From contig CALFMX010000170.1 of assembly GCA_937902565.1 (NCBI GenBank), positions 1-18,938 of the forward strand: a stretch of 18,938 nucleotides of DNA. Direction: 5' to 3'. The notes beneath the pieces are model-generated. The model saw nothing but the letters and a program-made list of their open reading frames with translations, had not been told where the DNA came from and made no database searches. The DNA comes from an uncultured Spirochaetales bacterium (GTDB lineage: Bacteria; Spirochaetota; Spirochaetia; Sphaerochaetales; Sphaerochaetaceae). Numbering within the stretch: the stretch's first letter is position 1; the number at the start of each line of letters is the position of its first letter. The translations under genes and the position numbers were made by a program. Below, piece after piece: positions 7,856-15,304 of this stretch.

Positions 7856-8506
7856 TCAAATCTTTTGCAGAAGGCAAAGTGTCCGTTCAGCATCGAGCCG
7901 CGGGACCACAATATCCCTGATCTCACCCTGCCAGCGGCTCTTGCACTGCCTTTCGACAGCGCGCAGTTCCTCCTCCACCTGGGTGCGTTGACCTTTGTAG
8001 GCACAGACCCAACCACCGTCAACCACTATGGGGGCGACGAGGTCGAGGATCTCCACCAGCGGGCGGAAGGCACGGAAGGTCACGACATCAAACTGCTGCC
8101 TCACCTCTTTGAGGTCCCGGTCGATGATCTCTACCCGGGGTCCCAGGTGGGTGGCGACAAGCGCCGAGCGCAAGAAGCCCACCCGCCGCTGCATCCGCTC
8201 CACCAGCGCCACCGTCGCATCGGGGAGGGCGATGGCGAGGGGGATGCCGGGCAGGCCCGCCCCACTGCCGAGGTCGGCGATGCGGCTGCCCCCGCTCCCC
8301 TTGAGCAAGGCCTCGATGGTCGCCTTCGCACTGAGGCTGTCGAAGATGTGGCGGATGACCAACTCCTCCCCTGTGGCTGCGACAAGCTTGTAGACCGGGT
8401 TGAAACGTTCGATCTCGGCGATGTAGCGTTCGAGCTGACTAACCTGCTCTCCATCAAGGTCGAGAGAGAGGGAGGAGAGGCCCTCACGGATCAATGCGTT
8501 ATACAC
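7856..8506 (-). CDS. rsmG: 16S rRNA (guanine527-N7)-methyltransferase RsmG (GidB)
   Basis: A 216-residue SAM-dependent methyltransferase that makes m7G527 in 16S rRNA; loss gives low-level streptomycin resistance in other bacteria. Visible features: the conserved HIFDSL (53-58), the SAM-binding glycine loop IADLGSGAGLPGIPLAI (76-92), ERMQRRVGFL (103-112) and the FRAF segment (144-147). The frame extends to 8551, but this would overlap mnmG by 53 nt. The GTG at 8506 has GGGGAGG 5 nt upstream, overlaps the mnmG stop by only 8 nt, and starts just before the usual REGL...L N-terminal helix. A GTG start and overlap with mnmG suggest translational coupling. Gene order mnmE-mnmG-rsmG is the classic near-origin arrangement, but no parA/parB follows here; ftsK does. 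Confidence 0.93.
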   Translation of the reverse strand: MYNALIREGLSSLSLDLDGEQVSQLERYIAEIERFNPVYKLVAATGEELVIRHIFDSLSAKATIEALLKGSGGSRIADLGSGAGLPGIPLAIALPDATVALVERMQRRVGFLRSALVATHLGPRVEIIDRDLKEVRQQFDVVTFRAFRPLVEILDLVAPIVVDGGWVCAYKGQRTQVEEELRAVERQCKSRWQGEIRDIVVPRLDAERTLCLLQKI

Positions 8507-10310
8507 GCCCCCCTCCCCGCCTGAGGTGGACGATGAGGATTGCCACATCACTGTTGCGTACCCCGCCGATCCTCGAGGCCTGGCCCACCGAGAAGGGGCG
8601 GACCACTTTCAGCTTCTCCCGCCCCTCACTGCTGAGCCCCTCGACCGTGTCGTAGTCGAAGCGGGGGTCGATCTCCATCGCTTCCAACCGTTCGAAACGA
8701 TCGACCTGCCGCTGCTGGCGGTCGATGTAGCCGGCGTATTTGACGTCCAGCTCCACCTGGTAGAGCGTCGGCTCATCAAAGTCAGAAAGCCCCTCGACCG
8801 TCTCCTTGAGCACATCGATGGTGATCTCGGGCATCTTCAGGGCAGCAAGGGCATTCTTCTCCCGCCAGCTGCGCGCAGCCAGGAGATCCTTGACCGCTTC
8901 GATGCGGTCCAGCTTCTCCTCAAGCCGTGTGAGCTGTTCATCTCGTTGGAGGCCTACCTCCCACCCCTTCCGGGTCAGGCGCTGGTCGGCGCTGTCATGC
9001 CTCAGGTTCAGCCGATACTCCGCCCGGCTGGTGAACATCCGGTACGGCTCCTTCGTTCCCACCGTCACCAAGTCGTCGATGAGGACGCCGGTATACGCCT
9101 CGTTGCGCCCAAGGACCAGGGGCTTCTCACCCTTGAGCTTCTGGGCTGCGTTGATCCCGGCGATCAGGCCCTGGCAGGCCGCCTCCTCGTAGCCGCTGGT
9201 CCCATTGGTCTGCCCGGCGATGAAGAGGCCGTCCACGAGCTTGCTCTCCAGCGAGGGGTAGAGGGAAAGCGGATCGATGTAGTCATACTCGACCGCGTAG
9301 CCGGGACGCATGATCTCTGCATCCTCAAGGCCCCTGATCGAGTGGATGAAGGCGTGCTGCACATCCTCCGGCAGTGAGGAGGAGACCCCGTTGAGGTACA
9401 TCTCCTGGGTGCCGATCCCTTCGGGCTCGATGAAGATTTGGTGGCGGTCACGCTCGGGGAAGCGCACCACCTTGTCCTCGATGGAGGGGCAGTAGCGTGG
9501 CCCGATACCGCTGATCTTCCCCCCGTAGAGGGGAGAGCGGCCGATGTTCTCGCGGATGATGCGGTGGGTCTCTTCATTGGTCCAGGTGATGTAGCAATCC
9601 TCTGAGGGGCGGTCCACACTCGTATAATCGAAGCTGAAGGGAGCCATCACGCGATCACCCTCCTGCACCTCGACAGCGGAGAAGTCAATGGAGGAGCGTC
9701 GGACCCGGGATGGGGTGCCGGTCTTCATCCGCCCTACCGGAAAGCCCTTTGCGCGCAAGGCGGTGCCCAATCCAATGGCTGCCTGCTCCCCAAGGCGTCC
9801 GGCCGGGGTCTCCCACTCCCCGATGAAAATTTTCCCCTCCATGAAGGTGCCGGTGGTGAGCACGAGCACCCGGCTTGAAATGTGGTGTCCCCGCTCGGTC
9901 ACGATGCCCTGGTAGCGCTTCTGCTCCCTGTCGAGGGTGAGGTCGACCACCGTATCCATGAAGAGGGCGAGGTTGGCCTGGGCCTCGAGTGTCTCCTTTG
10001 CCAGACGATTGTAGGTGAACTTGTCCGCCTGGGCACGGGGGGCCTGCACAGCCGGCCCCCGTCTGCGGTTGAGGATCCTGAACTGGATCATCGAGCGGTC
10101 GATGAGGTGGGCCATCTCGCCGCCGAGGGCGTCGATCTCCCGCACCATATTGCCCTTGGAGAGCCCACCGATGGCTGGATTGCATGACAAGGCGCCGATG
10201 GTATCGAGGCGCTGGGTCACCAAGAGGGTCGAAAACCCGATCCGGGCAAGGGCCAGCGACGCCTCGATCCCGGCATGCCCCCCTCCCACTACTATTGCAT
10301 CATAGTCCAT
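8499..10310 (-). CDS. mnmG: tRNA uridine-5-carboxymethylaminomethyl modification enzyme MnmG (GidA)
   Basis: A 603-residue FAD-dependent protein that works with MnmE to put (carboxymethyl)aminomethyl groups on wobble U34 of certain tRNAs, using methylene-tetrahydrofolate. Visible features: the N-terminal dinucleotide-binding GGGHAG (9-14), the conserved Cys43 in SCNPAIGGLSKGNMVREID, the GQTNGTSGYEEAACQG block and the C-terminal EPYRMFTSRAEYRL block. Length is slightly shorter than the ~625-630 typical of enterobacterial MnmG. It starts 1 nt after the mnmE stop, and the AGGT of a weak ribosome binding site lies within the mnmE end, so the two partners are probably made together. The C-terminus overlaps the rsmG start. 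Nothing is missing from the catalytic motifs I can see. Confidence 0.96.
   Translation of the reverse strand: MDYDAIVVGGGHAGIEASLALARIGFSTLLVTQRLDTIGALSCNPAIGGLSKGNMVREIDALGGEMAHLIDRSMIQFRILNRRRGPAVQAPRAQADKFTYNRLAKETLEAQANLALFMDTVVDLTLDREQKRYQGIVTERGHHISSRVLVLTTGTFMEGKIFIGEWETPAGRLGEQAAIGLGTALRAKGFPVGRMKTGTPSRVRRSSIDFSAVEVQEGDRVMAPFSFDYTSVDRPSEDCYITWTNEETHRIIRENIGRSPLYGGKISGIGPRYCPSIEDKVVRFPERDRHQIFIEPEGIGTQEMYLNGVSSSLPEDVQHAFIHSIRGLEDAEIMRPGYAVEYDYIDPLSLYPSLESKLVDGLFIAGQTNGTSGYEEAACQGLIAGINAAQKLKGEKPLVLGRNEAYTGVLIDDLVTVGTKEPYRMFTSRAEYRLNLRHDSADQRLTRKGWEVGLQRDEQLTRLEEKLDRIEAVKDLLAARSWREKNALAALKMPEITIDVLKETVEGLSDFDEPTLYQVELDVKYAGYIDRQQRQVDRFERLEAMEIDPRFDYDTVEGLSSEGREKLKVVRPFSVGQASRIGGVRNSDVAILIVHLRRGGGRV
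8512..8518 (-). promoter_or_regulatory. Ribosome binding site that fixes the rsmG GTG start
   Basis: GGGGAGG on the minus strand, embedded in the last codons of mnmG and 5 nt before the GTG at 8506. It supports the shorter rsmG start over the ATGs at 8551/8548. Confidence 0.7.
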
Positions 10311-10311
10311 C

Positions 10312-11640
10312 TCATTTACCTACACAGAATCCGCTGAAGATTCGATCGAGGATGTCGTCACTGCGCACCTCACCGGTGAGCTCACCGAGGTTCGTCAGCG
10401 CCTCGGCCAGTTCAACGGCAACCACATCGAGTACGTCGACCGAGTCGCTCAGCTCCAGGGCACGGACCAAGGCGCCCTTCGCCCCTTCAAGGAGCCGCCA
10501 CTGCCGCTCCCCCTCGATGACCAGATCCCCCTCCCCGATATCGGGCAGTGAGCGCTTGAGGCGATCCTCGACCGCCTTGAGCAGTCGATCCACCCCCTCC
10601 CCGCTCTGCGCACTGATGGCAAGCGTATCGGCGGCGGGACGGACCAGATCGCTCTTGTTGTAGACGACAAGGGTACGCCCATCCTCGGCGGGAATATGGC
10701 CGAGGTCGGTCGAATCGACGAGGTAGATGATCAGGTCCGCCTCCCCGATGAGCCGTTCGGTGCGCACGATCCCCTCCTGTTCGACCAGATCCTCGCTCTC
10801 CCTGAGCCCCGCGGTATCGTAGAGGCGGATGGGGATTCCCCCTACCTCCAGATCCGCCTCGATGTAGTCTCGTGTCGTCCCCCGATAGGGGCTGACGATT
10901 GAACGCTCCTCCTTGAGCAGGAGGTTGAAGAGGGAGCTCTTCCCGACATTCGTCGAGCCCGCGAGGACCACCTTCGCCCCGCTCTTGTAGAGGCGGCCGA
11001 TCTGGTAGGTGTCGGCCAGCGACCCGATTGATTCGATCAGAGTGGCAAGCGCGTGGCGGGGGAAGACGAACTCATCCAGCTCATCCTCGCTGTAATCAAG
11101 CTGTACCTCGACTGCGGCCAAGAGGGTGAGCAGGCTCTCCTTGAGCTCATCGATGCGCTCTCTCAGCCGCCCCTCGAGGCGCGAGAGGGAGAGCGAGCGC
11201 GAGCTCTGGCTCACCGAAGAGATGAGCTCCTCGACCGCTTCGGCCTGGGTGAGGTCGAGGCGGCCGTGGATGAAGGCACGGAAGGTGAACTCCCCCGCTT
11301 CGGCGCTGCGCATCCCGATCCTGCCCAGGAGGGAGAGGATTGCCTGGATTACGGCGATCGAGCCGTGACAGGAGATCTCGATTGCCTCCTCCATGGTGTA
11401 CCCGTGCCCTCTCGTGTTGATAGCCAACACCACCTCATCGATGCGCGCGTTCCCCTCATCAAGGAGGTAGCCGTGCACCAAGGTGGCATTCTTTGCCTCG
11501 ATGAGCGCTGTTGGGGAGGAGAAGAAGGGGGAGAGGGAAGCTCGGCACCCCTCTCCGCTTATTCGTATCACTGCCAGACCACTTCTGCCCCATGGTGTTG
11601 CAAGGGCGTAGATTATGTCCTGGGTATCATATCGACTCAT
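10312..11640 (-). CDS. mnmE: tRNA modification GTPase MnmE (TrmE)
   Basis: A 442-residue GTPase, partner of MnmG in tRNA wobble uridine modification. It has an N-terminal folate-binding domain beginning SRYDTQDIIYALATPWGRSG, a helical region interrupted by the G domain, and the C-terminal FCVGK. G motifs: P-loop GSTNVGKSS (228-236), switch I GTTRD (254-258), DTAG (275-278) and NKSD (328-331). The catalytic C-terminal cysteine is Cys439. The frame is open upstream to a GTG at 11691, but the family N-terminus starts at the ATG at 11640. No clear Shine-Dalgarno precedes that ATG. Instead a promoter-like TTGCAA-18-TATACT ends 7 nt before it, so the transcript may begin at or next to the start codon. 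It is the first gene of the mnmE-mnmG-rsmG-ftsK-aminotransferase operon. Confidence 0.96.
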   Translation of the reverse strand: MSRYDTQDIIYALATPWGRSGLAVIRISGEGCRASLSPFFSSPTALIEAKNATLVHGYLLDEGNARIDEVVLAINTRGHGYTMEEAIEISCHGSIAVIQAILSLLGRIGMRSAEAGEFTFRAFIHGRLDLTQAEAVEELISSVSQSSRSLSLSRLEGRLRERIDELKESLLTLLAAVEVQLDYSEDELDEFVFPRHALATLIESIGSLADTYQIGRLYKSGAKVVLAGSTNVGKSSLFNLLLKEERSIVSPYRGTTRDYIEADLEVGGIPIRLYDTAGLRESEDLVEQEGIVRTERLIGEADLIIYLVDSTDLGHIPAEDGRTLVVYNKSDLVRPAADTLAISAQSGEGVDRLLKAVEDRLKRSLPDIGEGDLVIEGERQWRLLEGAKGALVRALELSDSVDVLDVVAVELAEALTNLGELTGEVRSDDILDRIFSGFCVGK

Positions 11641-11647
11641 GGGCCAA

Positions 11648-11677
11648 AGTATACTGCGCCTCCCCGCTCGCTTGCAA
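11648..11677 (-). promoter_or_regulatory. Predicted mnmE promoter; gives a leaderless or near-leaderless mRNA
   Basis: On the minus strand, TTGCAA (11677-11672) and TATACT (11653-11648) are separated by 18 nt, a good sigma70-type pair. Transcription would be expected to start about 7 nt downstream, at 11641-11640, which is the A of the mnmE ATG. This matches the absence of a ribosome binding site for mnmE. Confidence 0.5.
11650..11655 (+). promoter_or_regulatory. Possible -10 element for epmA, overlapping the mnmE -10
   Basis: AGTATACT (11648-11655) is its own reverse complement, so TATACT also reads on the plus strand, 41 nt before the epmA ATG. A convincing -35 at the right distance is lacking on this strand. 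The two divergent promoters may share this element. Confidence 0.3.
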
Positions 11678-11696
11678 CAGAGGGGAGGCACTCACT

Positions 11697-12680
11697 ATGA
11701 TGGAAGCCATGAGAGAAGCTGCCCGTTTCCGTAGTGCCATGATGAGGAAGATCCGCTCGTTCTTCGATGAGCGCTCATACCTCGAAGTCGATACCCCAGT
11801 CCTCAGTCCCACCCTGATCCCCGAGTCCACGATCGAGAACTTCGCCACCCGCTTTGAAAACCCCTTTCTCCCATCGCGGGAGCTCTACCTGGTCCCCTCC
11901 CCCGAGGTCTACATGAAACGGCTCATCGCAGATGGCTGGGGCAGCATCTACCAGATCAGCCACTGCTTCCGCAACAGCGAGCAGCTGGGGAAGAACCACA
12001 ACATAGAGTTCACCATGCTGGAGTACTACACCACCGAGGCGGATGAGCAGGATTCAATCGCCATCACCGAAGAACTCTTCGCAGCCCTCATCACCGAGGA
12101 CACCCCCGACCACCTGCGCCCCCCCTTTGCCCGTCTCTCCGTCGAGGAGGCGACCTGGACCTTGGCGGGGGTCGATCTTGAACGACACCAGAGACAGAGC
12201 ACACTCGCCGGCGAGGCGAGGCGCCTCGGCCTCACCGTCCCCGATGAGGGCGAGACCTGGGAGGAGACCTTCAACCGGATCTTCCTCACCTTCGTCGAGC
12301 CGCATCTGAGCCAGGAGCGGCCACTGGTGCTGGAGCGCTACCCTGCCCAGATCGAGTGCCTGGCAACAGAGGAGGGTGCATGGCGCCGGCGCTGGGAGCT
12401 CTACGGTGGAGGGGTCGAACTTGCCAACTGCTACGATGAGGAGCGGCGGCAACAGAAGATCGAGCACTACTACCGGGACGAGTACGCCCGTCTGGTGGCA
12501 AAGCGCTCGCTGAGCGGCATGCCGATCCCTGACATCGACCCTGACTTTGCCCGGATCATCTCACAGATGCCGCCGGTAAGCGGGGTGGCCATGGGCCTCG
12601 ATCGCTTGCAGATGCTCTTGATGGGACGGGGCAGTCTGGAGGAGGTGATGCTCTTCCCTCTCTCCCACACGCTTGGGTAA
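11697..12680 (+). CDS. epmA: EF-P--(R)-beta-lysine ligase EpmA (PoxA/GenX/YjeA)
   Basis: A 327-residue class II lysyl-tRNA synthetase paralogue lacking the N-terminal anticodon-binding domain, the same size as E. coli EpmA. The family activates (R)-beta-lysine with ATP and attaches it to a conserved lysine of EF-P rather than to tRNA. Visible features: motif 2 around FRNSEQ...HNIEFTMLEYY (91-111) and motif 3 GVAMGLDRL (296-304). Ala298 sits where E. coli EpmA has its specificity-linked alanine and true LysRS has glycine. The frame is open upstream to 11511, but that part overlaps mnmE; the ATG at 11697 has GGGGAGG 8 nt before it. It is divergent from mnmE and directly upstream of efp, its expected substrate gene. 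No EpmB (lysine 2,3-aminomutase) gene is in the window. Confidence 0.94.
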   Translation: MMEAMREAARFRSAMMRKIRSFFDERSYLEVDTPVLSPTLIPESTIENFATRFENPFLPSRELYLVPSPEVYMKRLIADGWGSIYQISHCFRNSEQLGKNHNIEFTMLEYYTTEADEQDSIAITEELFAALITEDTPDHLRPPFARLSVEEATWTLAGVDLERHQRQSTLAGEARRLGLTVPDEGETWEETFNRIFLTFVEPHLSQERPLVLERYPAQIECLATEEGAWRRRWELYGGGVELANCYDEERRQQKIEHYYRDEYARLVAKRSLSGMPIPDIDPDFARIISQMPPVSGVAMGLDRLQMLLMGRGSLEEVMLFPLSHTLG

Positions 12681-12700
12681 TCCCTTGCCATGGAGCTGAT

Positions 12701-12737
12701 AAGAAATATTCCCCTCTATGGGGGGATGATTCTTTTT
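12701..12737 (+). terminator. Probable terminator after epmA
   Basis: CCCC (12711-12714) can pair with the following G-run, and flanking AAGAA...TTCTT bases extend the stem with small bulges. A T-rich run (TTCTTTTT) follows. The stem is imperfect, so partial read-through into efp is possible. Confidence 0.4.
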
Positions 12738-12800
12738 CATATCTCTGCTAAGATGGCGAGGTGTATTTCATGTATTTTGTAACCATATGAGGTAATTTTT

Positions 12801-13364
12801 ATGATTAAAGCTGGTCAAATTGAGAAGGGAACCGCCTTGTTGATCAAGGGACAGCCCTTCGTTGTCGTAGACCGAGAGTTCGTGAACCCAGGCAAGGGAT
12901 CGGCCTTTGTCAGGCTGAAGCTGAAAAGCCCTGCAACCGGCCAGGTCCTGCAGGAGACGATGAAGAGCCAAGACAACGCAGAGGACATCACCGTCTCCGA
13001 CCGCGACTGCCAGTATCTCTACAACGATGGGGAGAACTTCCATCTCATGCTCACCGACACCTTCGAGCAGATTGAGGTTCCCATGGAGACCTTCCCCGAC
13101 TACGAGTACCTGATGAAGGATGGGGAGACCTACCGCTGTACCTTCTGGGAGGCCCTGTTGCTGGAGATCCAGATTCCGCCCAAGGTCGTCTATTTGGTAG
13201 CCGAGGCCGAGGAGGCCGTCAAGGGTGACACCGTCCAAGGTGCAACCAAGTACGTGACCACCGAGACCGGCCTGAAGGTCCGCGTCCCGATCTTCATCAA
13301 GCAAGGCGAGAAGATCCGGGTGAACACCGAAACCAAGGAGTACATCGAGCGCGTCAACAACTGA
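12801..13364 (+). CDS. efp: Translation elongation factor P
   Basis: A 187-residue EF-P, the usual length. EF-P binds between the P and E sites of stalled ribosomes and speeds peptide bond formation at polyproline stretches. It has three beta-barrel domains: an N-terminal KOW-like domain (1-~65), then two OB-type domains ending in KVRVPIFIKQGEKIRVNTETKEYIERV. The tip of domain I reads NPGKGSAFVRLKLK, placing Lys32 where E. coli EF-P carries the beta-lysylated Lys34. That fits the adjacent epmA. The ATG has GAGG 8 nt upstream. It probably has its own promoter in the 120-nt gap (a TAAGAT at 12749-12754 is a weak -10 candidate) and ends at a strong terminator. Several helicase and FtsK segments nearby are proline-rich, but I see no long polyproline run that would demand it. 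Confidence 0.97.
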   Translation: MIKAGQIEKGTALLIKGQPFVVVDREFVNPGKGSAFVRLKLKSPATGQVLQETMKSQDNAEDITVSDRDCQYLYNDGENFHLMLTDTFEQIEVPMETFPDYEYLMKDGETYRCTFWEALLLEIQIPPKVVYLVAEAEEAVKGDTVQGATKYVTTETGLKVRVPIFIKQGEKIRVNTETKEYIERVNN

Positions 13365-13384
13365 CACGCTGCACCCACGGTACC

Positions 13385-13414
13385 AACCCTCCCCTCTTCG
13401 GTGGAGGGTTTTTT
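13385..13414 (+). terminator. Strong rho-independent terminator of efp
   Basis: AACCCTCC pairs with GGAGGGTT around a 10-nt loop that itself contains a possible CC/GG pair and a TTCG-like turn. It is followed by TTTT (six T in all counting the stem end). It lies 20 nt after the efp stop. Confidence 0.9.
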
Positions 13415-13438
13415 GAGTCCATGCAATGTGGTAAAGAG

Positions 13439-13468
13439 TGGGCCCTCCCGATCAATCGGAAGGGCCCA
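13439..13468 (-). terminator. Long hairpin downstream of hcp
   Basis: TGGGCCCT and AGGGCCCA arms enclose CCGAT/ATCGG with a single C-A mismatch and a 2-nt loop, giving a 13-pair stem. It begins 22 nt after the hcp stop on the minus strand and is followed by CTCTTTACC, a weak U-tract. The stem reads equally well on the plus strand, so it may also back up the efp terminator. Confidence 0.7.
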
Positions 13469-13489
13469 TCTCTCATACTCTGTGGATGG

Positions 13490-15124
13490 TCAGCCGACCA
13501 AGAGAGCCAGGTCATCCTCCACACTGCCGATACCGGCAATGCCGAAGTTCTCCACCAGCACGTTTGCCACGTTCGGGGAGAGGAAGGCCGGCAGTGTCGG
13601 GCCGAGGTGGATGTTCTTCACCCCGAGGTAGAGCAGCGCCAGCAGCACGATGACCGCCTTCTGCTCATACCATGCGATGTTGTAGGCGATGGGCAGCTCG
13701 TTGATGTCATCGAGGCCGAAGATCTCCTTCAGCTTCAGGGCGATGAGCGCCAGCGAGTAGCTGTCGTTGCACTGGCCGGCGTCGAGGACCCGGGGAATCC
13801 CCCCGATATCGCCAAGGTCAAGCTTGATGTACTTGTACTTGGCACACCCCGCCGTCAGGATCACCGTATCCTTGGGCAGCGCCTTGGCAAACTCGGTGTA
13901 GTAATCCCGGCTCTTGGAACGACCATCGCACCCGCCCATGACGACGAACTTGCGGATGGCACCGCTCTTGATCGCATCGACGACCTGGTCGGCCAGCTCG
14001 AAGACCTGGTTGTGGGCAAAGCCACCGACGAGCTCACCATCCTCGATCTGGGTCGGGGGCGGACAGCTCTTGGCCATTGCAATGATCTCACTGAAGTCCT
14101 TCTCTTCGCCGATACCGCCATCGATGTGCTTGCAGCCGGGGAATCCGGTTGCACCGGTGGTGAAGAGGCGATCCTTGTAGGAGGCCGCCGGGGGGACGAT
14201 GCAGTTGGTGGTCATCAGGATCGGGCCGTTGAAGGATTCGAACTCCTTCTTCTGCATCCACCAGGCGTTGCCGTAGTTGCCATAGAAGTGGTCGTACTTC
14301 TTGAACGCCGGATAGTAGTGGGCCGGCAGCATCTCGGAGTGGGTGTAGATATCCACCCCAGTGCCTACAGTCTGCTCAAGGAGCATCTCGAGGTCACGCA
14401 GGTCGTGGCCACTGATCAGGATGCCCGGGTTCTTGCCGACACCGAGCTTGACGCGCGTCATCTCGGGGTTGCCGTAGGCGGCGGTGTTGGCACCGTCGAG
14501 CAGCGCCATGCCCTCCACGCCCCACTTGCCTGTCTCAAGGGTCAGGGCGACCAGCTCGTCGACACTCTTCTCCTCAAGCAGGTCGTTCAGGGCCCGCTGG
14601 ATGAACGCGTCCAGCTCATCGTTGTCCTTGATCAGGTTATTGGCGTGCTTGGAGTAGGCGGCCACGCCCTTGAGGCCGTAGGTGACCAGCTCCTTGAGGC
14701 TGCGTACGTCCTCATTGGCTTCGCTGAGCACGCCGACACCCTTGGAGAACTCCTCATAGGAGGAGACATCGGTGTTGTTGTAGAGAGCGGCTTCACTGAG
14801 GCCCTTGGTGTCGCCGAGCTGTTTGAGCAGCGCTTCCTTGGCGGCGATGGTGAGCAGGATCCGCTCGATGATCTTCTCATCATCGAAGTTCGCGTTGGTG
14901 ATGGTCTGGAAGAGGTTGTAGGTGACGATGTGATTGACACTGCTCTCCACGCTCTTGCCCTCGCCCCTCAGGCGGGTGGTGACCTGGCTCAGTCCCTTGG
15001 TCACCCAGATCATCAGGTCCATCAGATTGGAGGTTTCGCTCTGCTTGCCACATACACCGGCTTGGGTGCAACCGAAATTCCTTGCTGTCTCCTGGCACTG
15101 GTAACAGAACATCTTGTTGTCCAT
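13490..15124 (-). CDS. hcp: Hybrid cluster protein, class I (hydroxylamine / nitric oxide reductase)
   Basis: A 544-residue cytoplasmic iron-sulfur protein. Hcp proteins reduce hydroxylamine in vitro and are linked to nitric oxide detoxification and protein S-nitrosylation in anaerobes. The N-terminal cluster motif is Cys7, Cys10, Cys19, Cys25 (CX2CX8CX5C), the class I pattern. The ligands of the hybrid Fe-S-O cluster are all visible: His240, Glu264, Cys308, Cys399, Cys427, Cys452 and Glu487. From Cys399 onward they sit 7 residues before the Desulfovibrio positions, as expected for an intact homologue. AAGGAG lies 6 nt before the ATG at 15124; an internal ATG (Met5) gives the more common MFCYQCQE start but has no better site. 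No NADH oxidoreductase partner (hcr) is adjacent. The upstream region has an inverted repeat suited to a regulator. Confidence 0.97.
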   Translation of the reverse strand: MDNKMFCYQCQETARNFGCTQAGVCGKQSETSNLMDLMIWVTKGLSQVTTRLRGEGKSVESSVNHIVTYNLFQTITNANFDDEKIIERILLTIAAKEALLKQLGDTKGLSEAALYNNTDVSSYEEFSKGVGVLSEANEDVRSLKELVTYGLKGVAAYSKHANNLIKDNDELDAFIQRALNDLLEEKSVDELVALTLETGKWGVEGMALLDGANTAAYGNPEMTRVKLGVGKNPGILISGHDLRDLEMLLEQTVGTGVDIYTHSEMLPAHYYPAFKKYDHFYGNYGNAWWMQKKEFESFNGPILMTTNCIVPPAASYKDRLFTTGATGFPGCKHIDGGIGEEKDFSEIIAMAKSCPPPTQIEDGELVGGFAHNQVFELADQVVDAIKSGAIRKFVVMGGCDGRSKSRDYYTEFAKALPKDTVILTAGCAKYKYIKLDLGDIGGIPRVLDAGQCNDSYSLALIALKLKEIFGLDDINELPIAYNIAWYEQKAVIVLLALLYLGVKNIHLGPTLPAFLSPNVANVLVENFGIAGIGSVEDDLALLVG

Positions 15125-15195
15125 ATCATGCTCCTTAAAATGTATTCGTCTTGAACCGGTGGTCTTCGCCGGTGCATATCCCTCCTGGAGAGCCT

Positions 15196-15201
15196 AGCAT
15201 A
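15196..15201 (-). promoter_or_regulatory. Possible hcp -10 element
   Basis: TATGCT on the minus strand, with no recognisable -35 at the proper distance. Transcription would start near 15189. The inverted repeat at 15218-15233 would then be centred about 37 nt upstream, close to where CRP/FNR-type activators bind when replacing a -35. Confidence 0.3.
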
Positions 15202-15217
15202 CCCCGCCACAATAATA

Positions 15218-15233
15218 TGTTGGATTTCCAACA
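15218..15233. promoter_or_regulatory. Inverted repeat, candidate operator between hcp and mntP
   Basis: TGTTGGA and TCCAACA are exact reverse complements separated by TT. The site lies 94 nt upstream of hcp and 72 nt upstream of the mntP start codon, and 14 nt upstream of the mntP -35. Symmetry and size fit a dimeric helix-turn-helix regulator. The hcp genes of several anaerobes are controlled by CRP/FNR-family regulators such as HcpR, but this sequence is not one I can assign to a named regulator. Confidence 0.5.
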
Positions 15234-15247
15234 ATCCAGATGATCGC

Positions 15248-15276
15248 TTGTCTCATAGCCCAAAAGCTCCTATACT
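15248..15276 (+). promoter_or_regulatory. Predicted mntP promoter
   Basis: TTGTCT (15248-15253) and TATACT (15271-15276) are separated by exactly 17 nt. A start near 15283 would give a short leader of about 22 nt ending in the AAGGA ribosome binding site. No room is left for a manganese riboswitch in such a leader. Confidence 0.55.
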
Positions 15277-15294
15277 CACCCCATACCACGAAGG

Positions 15295-15299
15295 AAGGA
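15295..15299 (+). promoter_or_regulatory. Ribosome binding site that fixes the mntP TTG start
   Basis: AAGGA, 5 nt before the TTG at 15305. It supports a non-ATG start that reproduces the usual MntP N-terminus. Confidence 0.65.
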
Positions 15300-15304
15300 T
15301 AGCA

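Noticed and set aside
11511..11696. N-terminal extension of EpmA that might stand in for an anticodon-binding domain
   Set aside because: It overlaps mnmE on the other strand, is too short, has no OB-fold features, and the ATG at 11697 has a strong ribosome binding site at proper spacing.
12768..13367. 199-codon minus-strand frame antisense to efp
   Set aside because: The plus strand is a complete, canonical EF-P with ribosome binding site and terminator. The antisense frame has no motif.
13421..15154. 577-codon plus-strand open frame antisense to hcp
   Set aside because: It mirrors hcp with no recognisable domain. Long antisense frames are expected opposite strongly codon-biased GC-rich genes, and hcp has all its cluster ligands.
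15125..15304. yybP-ykoY manganese riboswitch upstream of mntP
   Set aside because: I looked for the conserved riboswitch core and did not see it. The predicted transcription start leaves only about 22 nt of leader.
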